Virus record (IMG/VR): IMGVR_UViG_3300044617_002200
Span: 19,406 to 83,405 of that record
DNA from: a virus
Strand: one strand, 5' to 3'
DNA length: 64,000 nt
Below are positions 9,457-17,246 of the stretch, piece by piece. A program made the translations under genes and the position numbers. Position 1 is the first letter of the stretch. The number at the start of each line of letters is the position of its first letter. The notes under the pieces are model-generated. The model searched no databases. It was not told the DNA's origin and saw nothing but the letters and a program-made list of their open reading frames with translations.

Positions 9457-10031
9457 TTAATTTTTAAGTTATTTATATTTTTTATGAAATCATCATATAA
9501 CGCAGTAAAATAAGGGACTGATTTAAAAACAGCATTTCTAAAATCCGTCGCCTGTATACCGGTACCAGTACGAGAAGATTTGAACTTTCCATATAAATAA
9601 GCGCTCAAACCAGATATATATTTCTCTATATCGAACAACCAACTTCTACCATTCTCCCATGGCATTTTAGTAACTTTTTTAATTTCCGAAATAGAAGGTA
9701 TAAGTATCTTAAATTTATAAGAATCTTGTTTTCTTATAACACTTCCAATTTTTATATTTTTCAATAAACTTTTAACGCCTAATGTTGGATTGTTATCAGT
9801 AAACCCAATAAAAGAAAATAAATTTCCGTATCCACCTAAAGTAGAAGATATATTTTTGGCTAGCGGACCGCCTTCAATTTCTTTAGTTACAGGATGGTTG
9901 TTAAATTTTTTTATAAATATATTTTTTTCTTTTATAACTTCTTGTTCTACTATATTAGTAATTAATTTTTGAACATTTTTGTTAGCAAAAATTTCTTTGT
10001 TAAGTTGTTTTCTGTTTATTCTTGCCGCCAT
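9453..10031 (-). CDS. Putative neck/connector protein
   Basis: 192 residues, strongly basic (MAARINRKQLNKEIF...), with a helical N-terminus and a segment about residues 120-165 (WLFDIEKYISGLSAYLYGKF). It is coupled by a 4-nt overlap to the following gene and lies 2 nt after the previous one. In size, charge and position it resembles HK97 gp10-type tail-completion proteins, but no diagnostic motif is visible. Confidence 0.5.
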   Translation of the reverse strand: MAARINRKQLNKEIFANKNVQKLITNIVEQEVIKEKNIFIKKFNNHPVTKEIEGGPLAKNISSTLGGYGNLFSFIGFTDNNPTLGVKSLLKNIKIGSVIRKQDSYKFKILIPSISEIKKVTKMPWENGRSWLFDIEKYISGLSAYLYGKFKSSRTGTGIQATDFRNAVFKSVPYFTALYDDFIKNINNLKIK

Positions 10032-10033
10032 AT

Positions 10034-10465
10034 TTATTCACTTTCTTTAAAGTAAATTATATAAAAATATATATCAAATAACCCAATTGGACGACTAGTA
10101 CCTACTTGCTGAACTACACGCCCATCTATTTCTATTCGCTCAGCGTCTGAAATAAAATCTAGCATTTCTTTTTTTACCTTTACTCTGCAAAAGTTACCTC
10201 GAATTTCTTCTTTTATTTCGGGTATCCCACCTAATTCGGAAGCGTCGCCCCATTTTATTCTACAATCAAAAATTCCAGACACGGGCTGATAACTTACAGA
10301 AACAGAGTCTTGTTCATTATACAAAAAATTATAAGATATATCACTTGAGATAATAGTTCTCTCTGGTGTTTTCCAAACAATTACGGGTCTTGCAAAAGTA
10401 TCATGGATATCATTCATCAATGATGCATATACTAATTTAGAATTTTCATCAACTAAAGAAGGCAT
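10034..10465 (-). CDS. Putative head-closure protein
   Basis: 143 residues, predicted mostly beta, beginning MPSLVDENSKLVYASLMNDIH. It lies 1 nt from its upstream neighbour in the capsid-to-tail block. Small beta-barrel stoppers occupy this position in many siphoviruses, so head closure is the likely role by synteny only. Confidence 0.5.
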   Translation of the reverse strand: MPSLVDENSKLVYASLMNDIHDTFARPVIVWKTPERTIISSDISYNFLYNEQDSVSVSYQPVSGIFDCRIKWGDASELGGIPEIKEEIRGNFCRVKVKKEMLDFISDAERIEIDGRVVQQVGTSRPIGLFDIYFYIIYFKESE

Positions 10466-10466
10466 A

Positions 10467-11384
10467 TCAAGTTATATTTCTAGGTTTTTCATTACTATAA
10501 TAGTAATTAACTCCAATAAAATCATCTCCAGATATTTGTTCCGCTGAGGATGTTTTCTTCAGATACATTTTAATTAAAAATTGCAACTCTTCATAACTAT
10601 CTTTATAAAGCGCTCTTAGATTTTTTGAAATTTCATTTTTATTAATTCTAGTTATAGAAGAATCCCCATCTTTTATAGATACCCAATCGCCCACCATGCT
10701 AACCGATTTTGCTATGTCAAAAGATTGTTTCTTATAAAAATTACATTCAAACAGTTTTTTATAAATAGCCATTTGATCATTATTAAGCTCTGGTTCTAAA
10801 TAATAATAAACAGGTATCTCGACTGTTGATCCATCTTCTGATATTTTTTCAGAACCGGAAGCGACTATTGGATAAAGACCTATCGAAGGAGGAACCGTAT
10901 TAAGCCACCAATTCCCAGTTATCTCAGTCACATCAAAAGCATCTGATTCTATAAGACCCCAAACTATAAAATCTACGCCAGGAACTCCTATTGAATCATC
11001 TTGAGAAACCCAGCCAGTAAAATTTGCTTTACCATAAACTGAATAATCTTGATTAACTACATACTTAATAACGTTTGAAACAATACTAGGGTCTGGATTT
11101 GTATAAATATAAACTGGACGATTATTTAAAAACGATGTTTGCGTATAAATTAAAGGCGAAGACGCGGGAAAGGTTTCTTCTATATATTTCGGAAATAAGC
11201 GCGGGCCAGGAGGAGTAGAACATCTTTGTATATCGGTACCTATTAAATTATTTAAATTACCTATATTAGAATCGTCTAAAAACCAGCTAGAGACTCTCGA
11301 AATAGGATACTCAGTTGGATTATTTAAATCCAAATAAACGCCTGAAACAAAATTATAAAAAGAATCTATAGCTGAATTATTCAC
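10467..11384 (-). CDS. Putative head-tail connector/adaptor protein
   Basis: 305 residues. The C-terminal part (about 215-300) is helical and resembles connector proteins that pack against the portal (KKQSFDIAKSVSMVGDW, then SYEELQFLIKMYLKK). The start is GTG at 11384; the preceding ATG is in another frame and is followed at once by TGA. A GTGTAAATT motif ends only 6 nt before this GTG, so the mRNA may be leaderless. Head-completion role by synteny. Confidence 0.5.
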   Translation of the reverse strand: MNNSAIDSFYNFVSGVYLDLNNPTEYPISRVSSWFLDDSNIGNLNNLIGTDIQRCSTPPGPRLFPKYIEETFPASSPLIYTQTSFLNNRPVYIYTNPDPSIVSNVIKYVVNQDYSVYGKANFTGWVSQDDSIGVPGVDFIVWGLIESDAFDVTEITGNWWLNTVPPSIGLYPIVASGSEKISEDGSTVEIPVYYYLEPELNNDQMAIYKKLFECNFYKKQSFDIAKSVSMVGDWVSIKDGDSSITRINKNEISKNLRALYKDSYEELQFLIKMYLKKTSSAEQISGDDFIGVNYYYSNEKPRNIT

Positions 11385-11390
11385 ATAAGA

Positions 11391-11401
11391 AATTTACACA
11401 A
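11391..11401 (-). promoter_or_regulatory. Candidate late promoter motif
   Basis: Reads TTGTGTAAATT on the minus strand. Its TAAATT would be a -10 box lying exactly 6 nt before the GTG start at 11384. Confidence 0.4.
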
Positions 11402-11405
11402 AAAA

Positions 11406-11762
11406 TCAGGCCCCTTCTCTTAATATCTTGCGCGCTTTAGCTGGCAAATCATCCAGGTTTGTTTTTGCAACAGCTTGGACGCAAGAATTAGTTTTTGATT
11501 GCCATTTAATAAATTCAGCAACTAATCTATCGGTAAGAACTTTTCTATCTTGCGTTGGAACAAGGCCAATTTTATAAGCATGAGCTTGTAAATCAGTCAT
11601 ATTCATTTCTGATAAAAATTTAGAATATTCTTCTGTATTAGTTGTCTTATAAAGACATAAACTTTCTCCGAGTATCTCATCTAAGGAAGAAAAAGACTTT
11701 GGATTTAAAGTTTCATCTTTACCGTGAATTTCCATATTTTTTTTTGTTTTTTTTGATTTCAT
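11406..11762 (-). CDS. SAP/Rho-N-like small head protein
   Basis: 118 residues. Residues about 50-88 (MNMTDLQAHAYKIGLVP followed by ..RKVLTDRLVAEF) have the helix-turn-helix pattern of SAP/HeH or Rho-N-like domains, which bind nucleic acid or act as short structural modules in phage head genes. The N-terminus is very basic (MKSKKTKKN). The gene is next to the major capsid gene and after its terminator. DNA binding in the head is a possibility, not shown. Confidence 0.55.
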   Translation of the reverse strand: MKSKKTKKNMEIHGKDETLNPKSFSSLDEILGESLCLYKTTNTEEYSKFLSEMNMTDLQAHAYKIGLVPTQDRKVLTDRLVAEFIKWQSKTNSCVQAVAKTNLDDLPAKARKILREGA

Positions 11763-11812
11763 AAAAATAGACCTCTATTCTATTCTAGATATAAAGGCTT
11801 GTTTTTTCAAAA

Positions 11813-11839
11813 AAAAGAGCCGCGTAAAGCGGCTCTTTT
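11813..11839 (-). terminator. Rho-independent terminator after the major capsid gene
   Basis: Stem GAGCCGC/GCGGCTC with a 5-nt loop, flanked by A and T runs that give a U-tract on the minus strand. It lies about 30 nt past the capsid stop codon. Confidence 0.88.
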
Positions 11840-11871
11840 AAAGAATTAATTTCTTTTATGTTAGGTTCAGC

Positions 11872-12972
11872 TTAAACAATAAGTCCAACTGCAGCCTTAG
11901 CATCAACAGCCACGCGGCCCTCTTCTACAAAGCTGTAGAATCCAACCTTTTGACTGCGAGCTAAAAATTGGTCGTCTGGTAAAACCTTTACCTGTCCACG
12001 AGTTTCGCTTTGAATAGCGACTGGTCGCAAGAAAGCGTTACGAGTGGAATCGACACCAATAATTAATTCACTAGCAGCACTATTAAAAGCACTTCCACCG
12101 AATTGAGTATTACCAGCTAAAGCTCCAAATAAATCATTATATTTGCGAGATCTACCTAACTCTAAGAGTTCGTGAATTTTAACACCAAATATTTCATTTG
12201 TTCCGGCACTGCGGTAAATGTCTTCTCTAACATTATCTGGAAGAGCTACATTACCGGCACTGTTTCCAGCACCATTTCTGGTGTTCATTGGCTGATAAGC
12301 AAAACCACGAATTTGCTCTTTGATTTCGGGACTAACATAAATATCTGTTAGACCACGGCTTTGATTTCCAACAGGAGTACCTCCAGTGTAAGCAGTGTTT
12401 AATCTACGAACTAAAGTCCATAGCTTATTCATATCATCGAGCTGGAATGTTCCTGGAGTACCAGCGCGGAAAACGTGCTTAGAATTATTAGTTTCGGCGT
12501 CAGCCAAAAGCTTTAAAATAACAGCCCAAGCATTTCTCTCTTGCTTAACTAAAAGTTCATTGGCCATTCTCTCTAAACCTGCAGCGACAACATCTAATCT
12601 TGCTCTACGAACATATCTTTTATCCATAGAAATAGCGCTATCAAGACGATAAGTATTTACTTTCATTTCTTGAAGCCCTTGGACAAAATTAGTTGGAAGA
12701 CCACCACCAACAGTTTGGCTCCAAACGCTAATATGACCCTCATTTAAACCATAATAAAGGTCTAAAGGAATCGAGGGAGAGTCGTCCTCATCAAATTCTA
12801 CATCACGATAGAAAGCCGAGGCTGTAGATGATTGCAACAAAACTTGCTGAATGACATCTCCGATAAATGCAGCAAATGCTTCTTGAGCTTCAGCAGCGAC
12901 AATTTTATTGTCCGATGCCAAGGCTTTAATTAGTTCTATTTGCTCTGGATTTTTTTCAAATTGAATTTTCAT
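11872..12972 (-). CDS. Major capsid protein, HK97-like fold
   Basis: 366 residues of moderate acidity and low Lys, as usual for capsid subunits, and more GC-rich than its neighbours. It has a helical N-terminus, an E-loop-like section (residues about 60-110, with SVWSQTVGGG and the MKVNTYRLDSAISM strand), a long spine-type helix (RARLDVVAAGLERMANELLVKQERNAW), and a P-domain/A-domain alternation ending in VEEGRVAVDAKAAVGLIV. It lies directly downstream of protease-scaffold and decoration genes and upstream of a strong terminator, the classic head order. Upstream, two near-identical copies of an AAAAAATAGAAG block precede the start and supply an AGAAG ribosome site. Confidence 0.88.
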   Translation of the reverse strand: MKIQFEKNPEQIELIKALASDNKIVAAEAQEAFAAFIGDVIQQVLLQSSTASAFYRDVEFDEDDSPSIPLDLYYGLNEGHISVWSQTVGGGLPTNFVQGLQEMKVNTYRLDSAISMDKRYVRRARLDVVAAGLERMANELLVKQERNAWAVILKLLADAETNNSKHVFRAGTPGTFQLDDMNKLWTLVRRLNTAYTGGTPVGNQSRGLTDIYVSPEIKEQIRGFAYQPMNTRNGAGNSAGNVALPDNVREDIYRSAGTNEIFGVKIHELLELGRSRKYNDLFGALAGNTQFGGSAFNSAASELIIGVDSTRNAFLRPVAIQSETRGQVKVLPDDQFLARSQKVGFYSFVEEGRVAVDAKAAVGLIV

Positions 12973-13006
12973 ATATTTTTTTCTTCTATTTTTTTTCTTC
13001 TATTTT

Positions 13007-13543
13007 TTAAAGTTCGATTTTTAAAAGTGCATATCCTTCTGCATCTTTAGGTCCTAAGAATTTGCCTACAGTCTTAGAAGAATAAGCAACAACTTTTAGA
13101 TCGCCGTTACCAGCATCAGCAACAGCGGCTCCACTACCAAAACCGGGGTTACCTTGTGCTACATGAGCTAAAACGATACCCTTGGTTAATATTGGAGCAG
13201 CCTGTCCACTAACAATAACGTCCATCTCAGCTGCTTTGCGGGGGTTAAATAACAAAACTTCTCCGTTTTCATCAAACTTACGAACATCTTTTAATAAAAG
13301 CCCAACAATATTGCCAGCAGTGGATCCAGAAGCGGCAGGCGCGACTGTCCAGGGAACATTAAATTGAGCGGAAAAAGTGTTATCATAAGCTGATAAATTA
13401 TCAACAGATGTGTTTGCTTTTAAATCGATGCCATTACCAACAGCTGTTACAACTGCTCCTTTATTAACGGATTCTGCATTAACAGCAAAAAGGTTAATAA
13501 CATCGTGTTCATCATAATCTCTAAATGGTTTTAAATTTGCCAT
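13007..13543 (-). CDS. Putative capsid decoration/stabilisation protein (paralogue A)
   Basis: 178 residues (MANLKPFRDYDEHDVINLFAV...), beta-rich and acidic, immediately upstream of the major capsid gene. The central block RKAAEMDVIVSGQAAPILTKGI and the C-terminal block VGKFLGPKDAEGYALLKIEL recur almost unchanged in a second protein at 46307-46867. A small beta-barrel protein in this slot usually binds the capsid surface. Function is inferred from position and from having a diverged duplicate. Confidence 0.65.
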   Translation of the reverse strand: MANLKPFRDYDEHDVINLFAVNAESVNKGAVVTAVGNGIDLKANTSVDNLSAYDNTFSAQFNVPWTVAPAASGSTAGNIVGLLLKDVRKFDENGEVLLFNPRKAAEMDVIVSGQAAPILTKGIVLAHVAQGNPGFGSGAAVADAGNGDLKVVAYSSKTVGKFLGPKDAEGYALLKIEL

Positions 13544-13560
13544 AATTTTTTTATCTTTCT

Positions 13561-15414
13561 TTATTTAATTTTTACGCTATTTTTATTAAAAGCTGCATTG
13601 ATTTTTTCGACCAACGAGGCTTCTTGAGGAGAGGATGCGTTAGGAAGAACTTCTTCTTTCACCTCTGCACTCGAAATTATTTCTTCTACAGATTTATTTT
13701 CACTAGCTTTAACTTCTTCTTTAACTTTTTCTTCGTTAACTTTTTTACTTTCCATTTTCTTGTTGGATTTCTTTTTCGCGGCAGCTAGTGTTGAAAATTT
13801 CTTATACCACTTTTCAAATTGCTCATCGTTCTCTATAGTATTTAAATCTTCTGCTACTATAGAGCGATCTTCTTCAGACAATTCGAATTCTTCATCTATT
13901 AAAGACATTCTGTTTTGAAAGTTAACTTCAATCTCTTTTGCTCGCAAGTCTTCTTGAAGTTTTGAAAAATCATTTTTCACTTGTTCGCTTTCAGTTTTTA
14001 TTTTGTCTATTTCTGCATTTAAGGAAGAAAGTTTTTCTTCAGCTAATTGCAAAGCATTTTCTTTTTCTTCAACTTTAGTTTTCCATTCAGAAGCCAGCTC
14101 GTTAATTTTATTAGAAATAAAATCTCTAACTTCGCTAGCAGCCAATTCTTTAATGGAAGACTCCGTTATATCTTCAATAGTTTTTACTTGCATAGTATTT
14201 TTTACATTTTTATTTTCTTCTTGGACACTTTTTTTATTAATTTTAATTTCAGAAGATTCGATTTCATTTTCATCTAAACTATCTTCCTCGCTTTCATCCA
14301 TATCATCTTGCTTTTCTAATTTAATATATTCTTCGGCTTTCTCTTTAGAGTCAAAGCATTTTTCCATTTCACCATCTTCAAAAACAGCGTATCCATCACA
14401 ACCTTCTACATCTTGTTTAATTTCATAATTAGAAGCTTTAGATTGCTGGTCTTTATTTTTTTGAATATTCCTATCAGAAACAATCACTCCGCTTACTTCA
14501 GCTGCGGGGTTATTTGTAAACCCAATACCGAGAGGTAAAACATTTCCTGTTAAATTTAAAAGCAATAAATCTCCATCTTCCGCAAAACCATTACCGCCGA
14601 AAACTTTTAACTTGTCTTTCAAACTAACAATCTCTTTATCATTTTCTATGATAGTTGCTTCAGCTAGATTTTTATTACCTTTTGCTATATTAAATTCATT
14701 AAATCCAAGTTCCCAACTCGCACTTATAGATAAATATTTAGAAGAAGACGGGTCATTACTATCAATTAATTCAGATGCAAACTCTGGATTAGCTACTTTC
14801 CATATATATCCAGAAAGAACAACGTTAAATGGATCTTTCGTATTTTTAATATCTTCTAAAGATAATGGGCGACTACTACCAAATTCACTAAAACCATAAC
14901 CAGTACAAACGCCTACTATAACTCTACGATTATGCTCTATATTAAAAGGCTTGTTAACAAAATTTTCCACCATAGATAAAGCAACGTCTGTTCCTATAAT
15001 ATGTCCGTTTTTGTTTCCACGGTTTACAACAAATGCATCGAATGCAACTGCCATCAAATCCTTGTTAACATCTAAGTTTATATTTTCTGGGATATATTGT
15101 TTTAATTGATCTATAGAAGCCATTGCTAAATATTTATCTTCTTCTAGAGATATCATTGCTTGTACCAATATTCCGTCAAATTTAATTGAATATTTAAAAT
15201 CCTCAAATGCTCTCATTTTACAATTTACACTTCCATCTGATAAAAATGCAATATTTTTCAATTTATTATTAATTTTAATTCTATTATCTTTTAGATGATT
15301 TAACTCAAAGGCACAAACAGAAATAGGTCTCGAAAAAGAATATAAAACATCGGATAGATCAAACCCACTTTTAGGATCAATAATTTCTGTTATTGTTTCG
15401 TCATAAAAAGGCAT
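13561..15414 (-). CDS. Prohead protease fused to scaffold domain
   Basis: 617 residues. Residues 1-240 look like a phage head maturation protease: FNIEHNRRVIVGVCTGYGF with candidate catalytic His161, and SKYLSISASWELGF with candidate catalytic Ser229 or Ser231. A short Cys-containing insert follows (CDGYAVFEDGEMEKCFDSKE, about 345-365), like the CHxxxxEA module found in phage head proteins. Residues about 370-590 are highly charged Glu/Lys/Ser coiled coil, typical of a scaffold (delta) domain. The protein would organise procapsid assembly and then cleave itself and the capsid. It lies just upstream of the decoration and major capsid genes. Which Ser is catalytic is uncertain. Confidence 0.82.
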   Translation of the reverse strand: MPFYDETITEIIDPKSGFDLSDVLYSFSRPISVCAFELNHLKDNRIKINNKLKNIAFLSDGSVNCKMRAFEDFKYSIKFDGILVQAMISLEEDKYLAMASIDQLKQYIPENINLDVNKDLMAVAFDAFVVNRGNKNGHIIGTDVALSMVENFVNKPFNIEHNRRVIVGVCTGYGFSEFGSSRPLSLEDIKNTKDPFNVVLSGYIWKVANPEFASELIDSNDPSSSKYLSISASWELGFNEFNIAKGNKNLAEATIIENDKEIVSLKDKLKVFGGNGFAEDGDLLLLNLTGNVLPLGIGFTNNPAAEVSGVIVSDRNIQKNKDQQSKASNYEIKQDVEGCDGYAVFEDGEMEKCFDSKEKAEEYIKLEKQDDMDESEEDSLDENEIESSEIKINKKSVQEENKNVKNTMQVKTIEDITESSIKELAASEVRDFISNKINELASEWKTKVEEKENALQLAEEKLSSLNAEIDKIKTESEQVKNDFSKLQEDLRAKEIEVNFQNRMSLIDEEFELSEEDRSIVAEDLNTIENDEQFEKWYKKFSTLAAAKKKSNKKMESKKVNEEKVKEEVKASENKSVEEIISSAEVKEEVLPNASSPQEASLVEKINAAFNKNSVKIK

Positions 15415-15440
15415 AAATAATATTAATTATATATAAAATT

Positions 15441-15448
15441 ATACACTT
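15441..15448 (-). promoter_or_regulatory. Candidate late promoter motif
   Basis: Reads AAGTGTAT on the minus strand, 26 nt before the protease-scaffold ATG, in a 50-bp AT-rich gap after the endolysin gene. Confidence 0.35.
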
Positions 15449-15464
15449 ATTAAATTTTAATATA

Positions 15465-15938
15465 CTATAAAAGTGCTGCTTGAAAATGCATCCAATCATA
15501 ATTTCTAGCTCTACCCAAGCTAACCCAGTTTTCTGATTCTACTATTTTCCAGAAATCTCTATACTCTGCTTTAGCAAAACTTGCTTGTTTATTGGTCATT
15601 TTCAAAGTATTTCTATCTGGATCTAAATCCACTGCAGCGCCCCAAGAATGAATAGACCAACTAGACCCACCCCTCATTTTTCTAACATTTAAACACCCGC
15701 CAAAAACATCAAGTCTTAGTCGTTGTATTTCTTTCAAACCATATGTTTTGAGTGTTTTTTCAAAAATTGTATGTAAAGATTCCGAAACTTTTTTATTACA
15801 AGTTAATCTTTTTATCACAGTGTTAGTATCCCATGCAAGCTTTAAAGAATACGGTAAATCTAATCTAGATTGGTTTTCGCCAACTGGACCATAATAATCT
15901 AGCATAGATTGTAAATTTTGTTTAGGCCAATTATTCAT
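15465..15938 (-). CDS. Endolysin, M15-type (VanY-like) peptidase
   Basis: 157 residues from ATG 15938, chosen because it overlaps the stop of the upstream membrane protein (ATGAATAA). An upstream start at 15980 would add 14 residues. The motif SSWSIHSWGAAVDLDP (His97, Asp104) and the C-terminal DWMHFQ (His151) give the H-x6-D...H zinc site of M15 D-Ala-D-Ala/L-Ala-D-Glu peptidases. The protein would cleave peptidoglycan cross-bridges or stems. No signal peptide is present, so it depends on the holin for export. It is the last gene of the lysis cassette. Confidence 0.87.
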   Translation of the reverse strand: MNNWPKQNLQSMLDYYGPVGENQSRLDLPYSLKLAWDTNTVIKRLTCNKKVSESLHTIFEKTLKTYGLKEIQRLRLDVFGGCLNVRKMRGGSSWSIHSWGAAVDLDPDRNTLKMTNKQASFAKAEYRDFWKIVESENWVSLGRARNYDWMHFQAALL

Positions 15939-16404
15939 TATCTTTTTGTATCCACTCCAAAGGGGCATAAGAAGGATCATTCTTAAATTTTTCAGCGTAA
16001 TTTATTATAACGTTCTCATTTATTTCTTCACTTGTATATTTATGATCGCCTTCTAAATTTACACTGCTATTAGATTGCATTTTATAATCTAAAACCGTTT
16101 GAACACCTAAATAGCTAGCAATTATTACGGCTAATATTTTTATAGTTTCTGTAAATATAGAAACAAAAGGCAATGTCAAATTAGGGAAACTAGCAGTTAA
16201 AAACAAAACGACAATACTAGCTAAATAAAAAATTGCCAATATCACAACAGAGCAAAAAACAACATAAAACTTTTTTGAAGTAAAAAAATTAATTTTACTA
16301 AAATCTTCCTTATATTTTATGGGAGTATTTATTGGCGATTTATTAAACTGCAACATAGAAACGAGGGAAGATGCTATATTAGCTATGGAGCGTTGTAAGT
16401 ACAT
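15931..16404 (-). CDS. Putative holin (two transmembrane segments)
   Basis: 157 residues from ATG 16404; a TTG at 16428 is an alternative start adding 8 residues. The ATG is preferred because a GTGTAATATT late-promoter-like motif lies 12 nt upstream of it. Two hydrophobic helices are seen (about residues 45-70, FYVVFCSVVILAIFYLASIVV, and about 80-103, TIKILAVIIASYLG). The C-terminus is charged. Position directly before and overlapping the endolysin start supports a holin. The length is above a typical small holin, so it could also be a lysis regulator. Confidence 0.62.
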   Translation of the reverse strand: MYLQRSIANIASSLVSMLQFNKSPINTPIKYKEDFSKINFFTSKKFYVVFCSVVILAIFYLASIVVLFLTASFPNLTLPFVSIFTETIKILAVIIASYLGVQTVLDYKMQSNSSVNLEGDHKYTSEEINENVIINYAEKFKNDPSYAPLEWIQKDNE

Positions 16405-16515
16405 GACTTTATTAATAATATTACACAACCTAATAATAATCCTGACATAAATAATAAAACATCAAGGTTTCTTTTTAAGAATTGTAAAATTACTTTTTTA
16501 AATAAAGTTTTCATA
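16383..16515 (-). CDS. Small single-pass membrane protein in lysis cassette
   Basis: 43 residues from ATG 16515 (MKTLFKKVILQFLKRN...), with a basic N-terminal amphipathic part, then one hydrophobic helix (LLFMSGLLLGCVILLI) and a short tail KSCTYNAP. It starts 4 nt after the spanin-like gene and overlaps the start of the holin candidate. It might be a small holin or antiholin. Confidence 0.5.
16417..16428 (-). promoter_or_regulatory. Candidate late promoter motif inside lysis cassette
   Basis: Reads TTGTGTAATATT on the minus strand, 12 nt before ATG 16404. It could give separate timing to holin and endolysin. Confidence 0.35.
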
Positions 16516-16519
16516 TATT

Positions 16520-17206
16520 TTATAATACGCCCTTCATTCTTAAGTAAACTCCGCCTCCGATCATAAGACAAAGAAAAGCTATAACAATATATAATTTCAA
16601 AATATGAAGATCTTTTTTAATTGTTTCTTTTTGTAATTTATTTAAATCTTCAATCATTTTTGTATTGTATTTTTGTTGCTTTAATAACTCGTCGTCAATA
16701 TCTTGAGCTAATTGCTTAAGCCTGAGGTTGTCTTTTTCTAACTGCTCTTTAAATTCTTTGGTTTGTAAAAGTTCCTTCCATTCTTCCGAATTTTCAACCA
16801 GAAGTTTTGCGTGTTTAAGATTTTCTGGAATAACAAGTCTTAAAATAGTTTCTTCTTCGTCTTTATAAGAAGTAGAAGTAATAATGTTACTAACTAGCTT
16901 ATCGGTACGGCTCGAATTACCAGGCGAAGTTTTAATGTCGTTATTAGTATTTACAGAGCTAATAGATTTTATTTTTTTAGTTAAAATAGGAGGTATTTTT
17001 ATAGGATTTTTAGGAGGATAAGCTAATTTCTTAGCTTGTTCAGCGTATTCAAAAGCTTTTTCAAATCTAGCATTTTTAATTCCTTCGGAAGTAGCAAAAA
17101 CAGCTTGAGACAAAGCCTCGCTTCTTTTTTCTGTATAAATAGTACAAGAGCTACCAATAAAACAAAACAAAAATATAAGAATAAAAGTAAAATATTTCTT
17201 TTTCAT
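16520..17206 (-). CDS. Putative unimolecular spanin (u-spanin) lipoprotein
   Basis: 228 residues. The N-terminus is a lipoprotein signal (hydrophobic stretch, then IGSSC with Cys21 as acylation site). A long periplasmic region ends in a coiled-coil-prone helix (about 135-195: EEWKELLQTKEFKEQLEKD, then more Lys/Glu/Leu heptads). The C-terminus has a transmembrane helix (about 200-222: LYIVIAFLCLMIGGGVYL). Outer-membrane lipid anchor plus C-terminal inner-membrane helix is the architecture of T1 gp11-type u-spanins, which fuse the two membranes in the last step of lysis. It begins the cassette followed by two membrane proteins and the endolysin, and implies a Gram-negative host. Confidence 0.72.
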   Translation of the reverse strand: MKKKYFTFILIFLFCFIGSSCTIYTEKRSEALSQAVFATSEGIKNARFEKAFEYAEQAKKLAYPPKNPIKIPPILTKKIKSISSVNTNNDIKTSPGNSSRTDKLVSNIITSTSYKDEEETILRLVIPENLKHAKLLVENSEEWKELLQTKEFKEQLEKDNLRLKQLAQDIDDELLKQQKYNTKMIEDLNKLQKETIKKDLHILKLYIVIAFLCLMIGGGVYLRMKGVL

Positions 17207-17216
17207 AAAGATAATG

Positions 17217-17228
17217 TATATTACACTT
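17217..17228 (-). promoter_or_regulatory. Candidate late promoter motif before lysis cassette
   Basis: Reads AAGTGTAATATA on the minus strand, 10 nt before the spanin ATG. Confidence 0.45.
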
Positions 17229-17246
17229 TATTCTTTTTAAGATATA

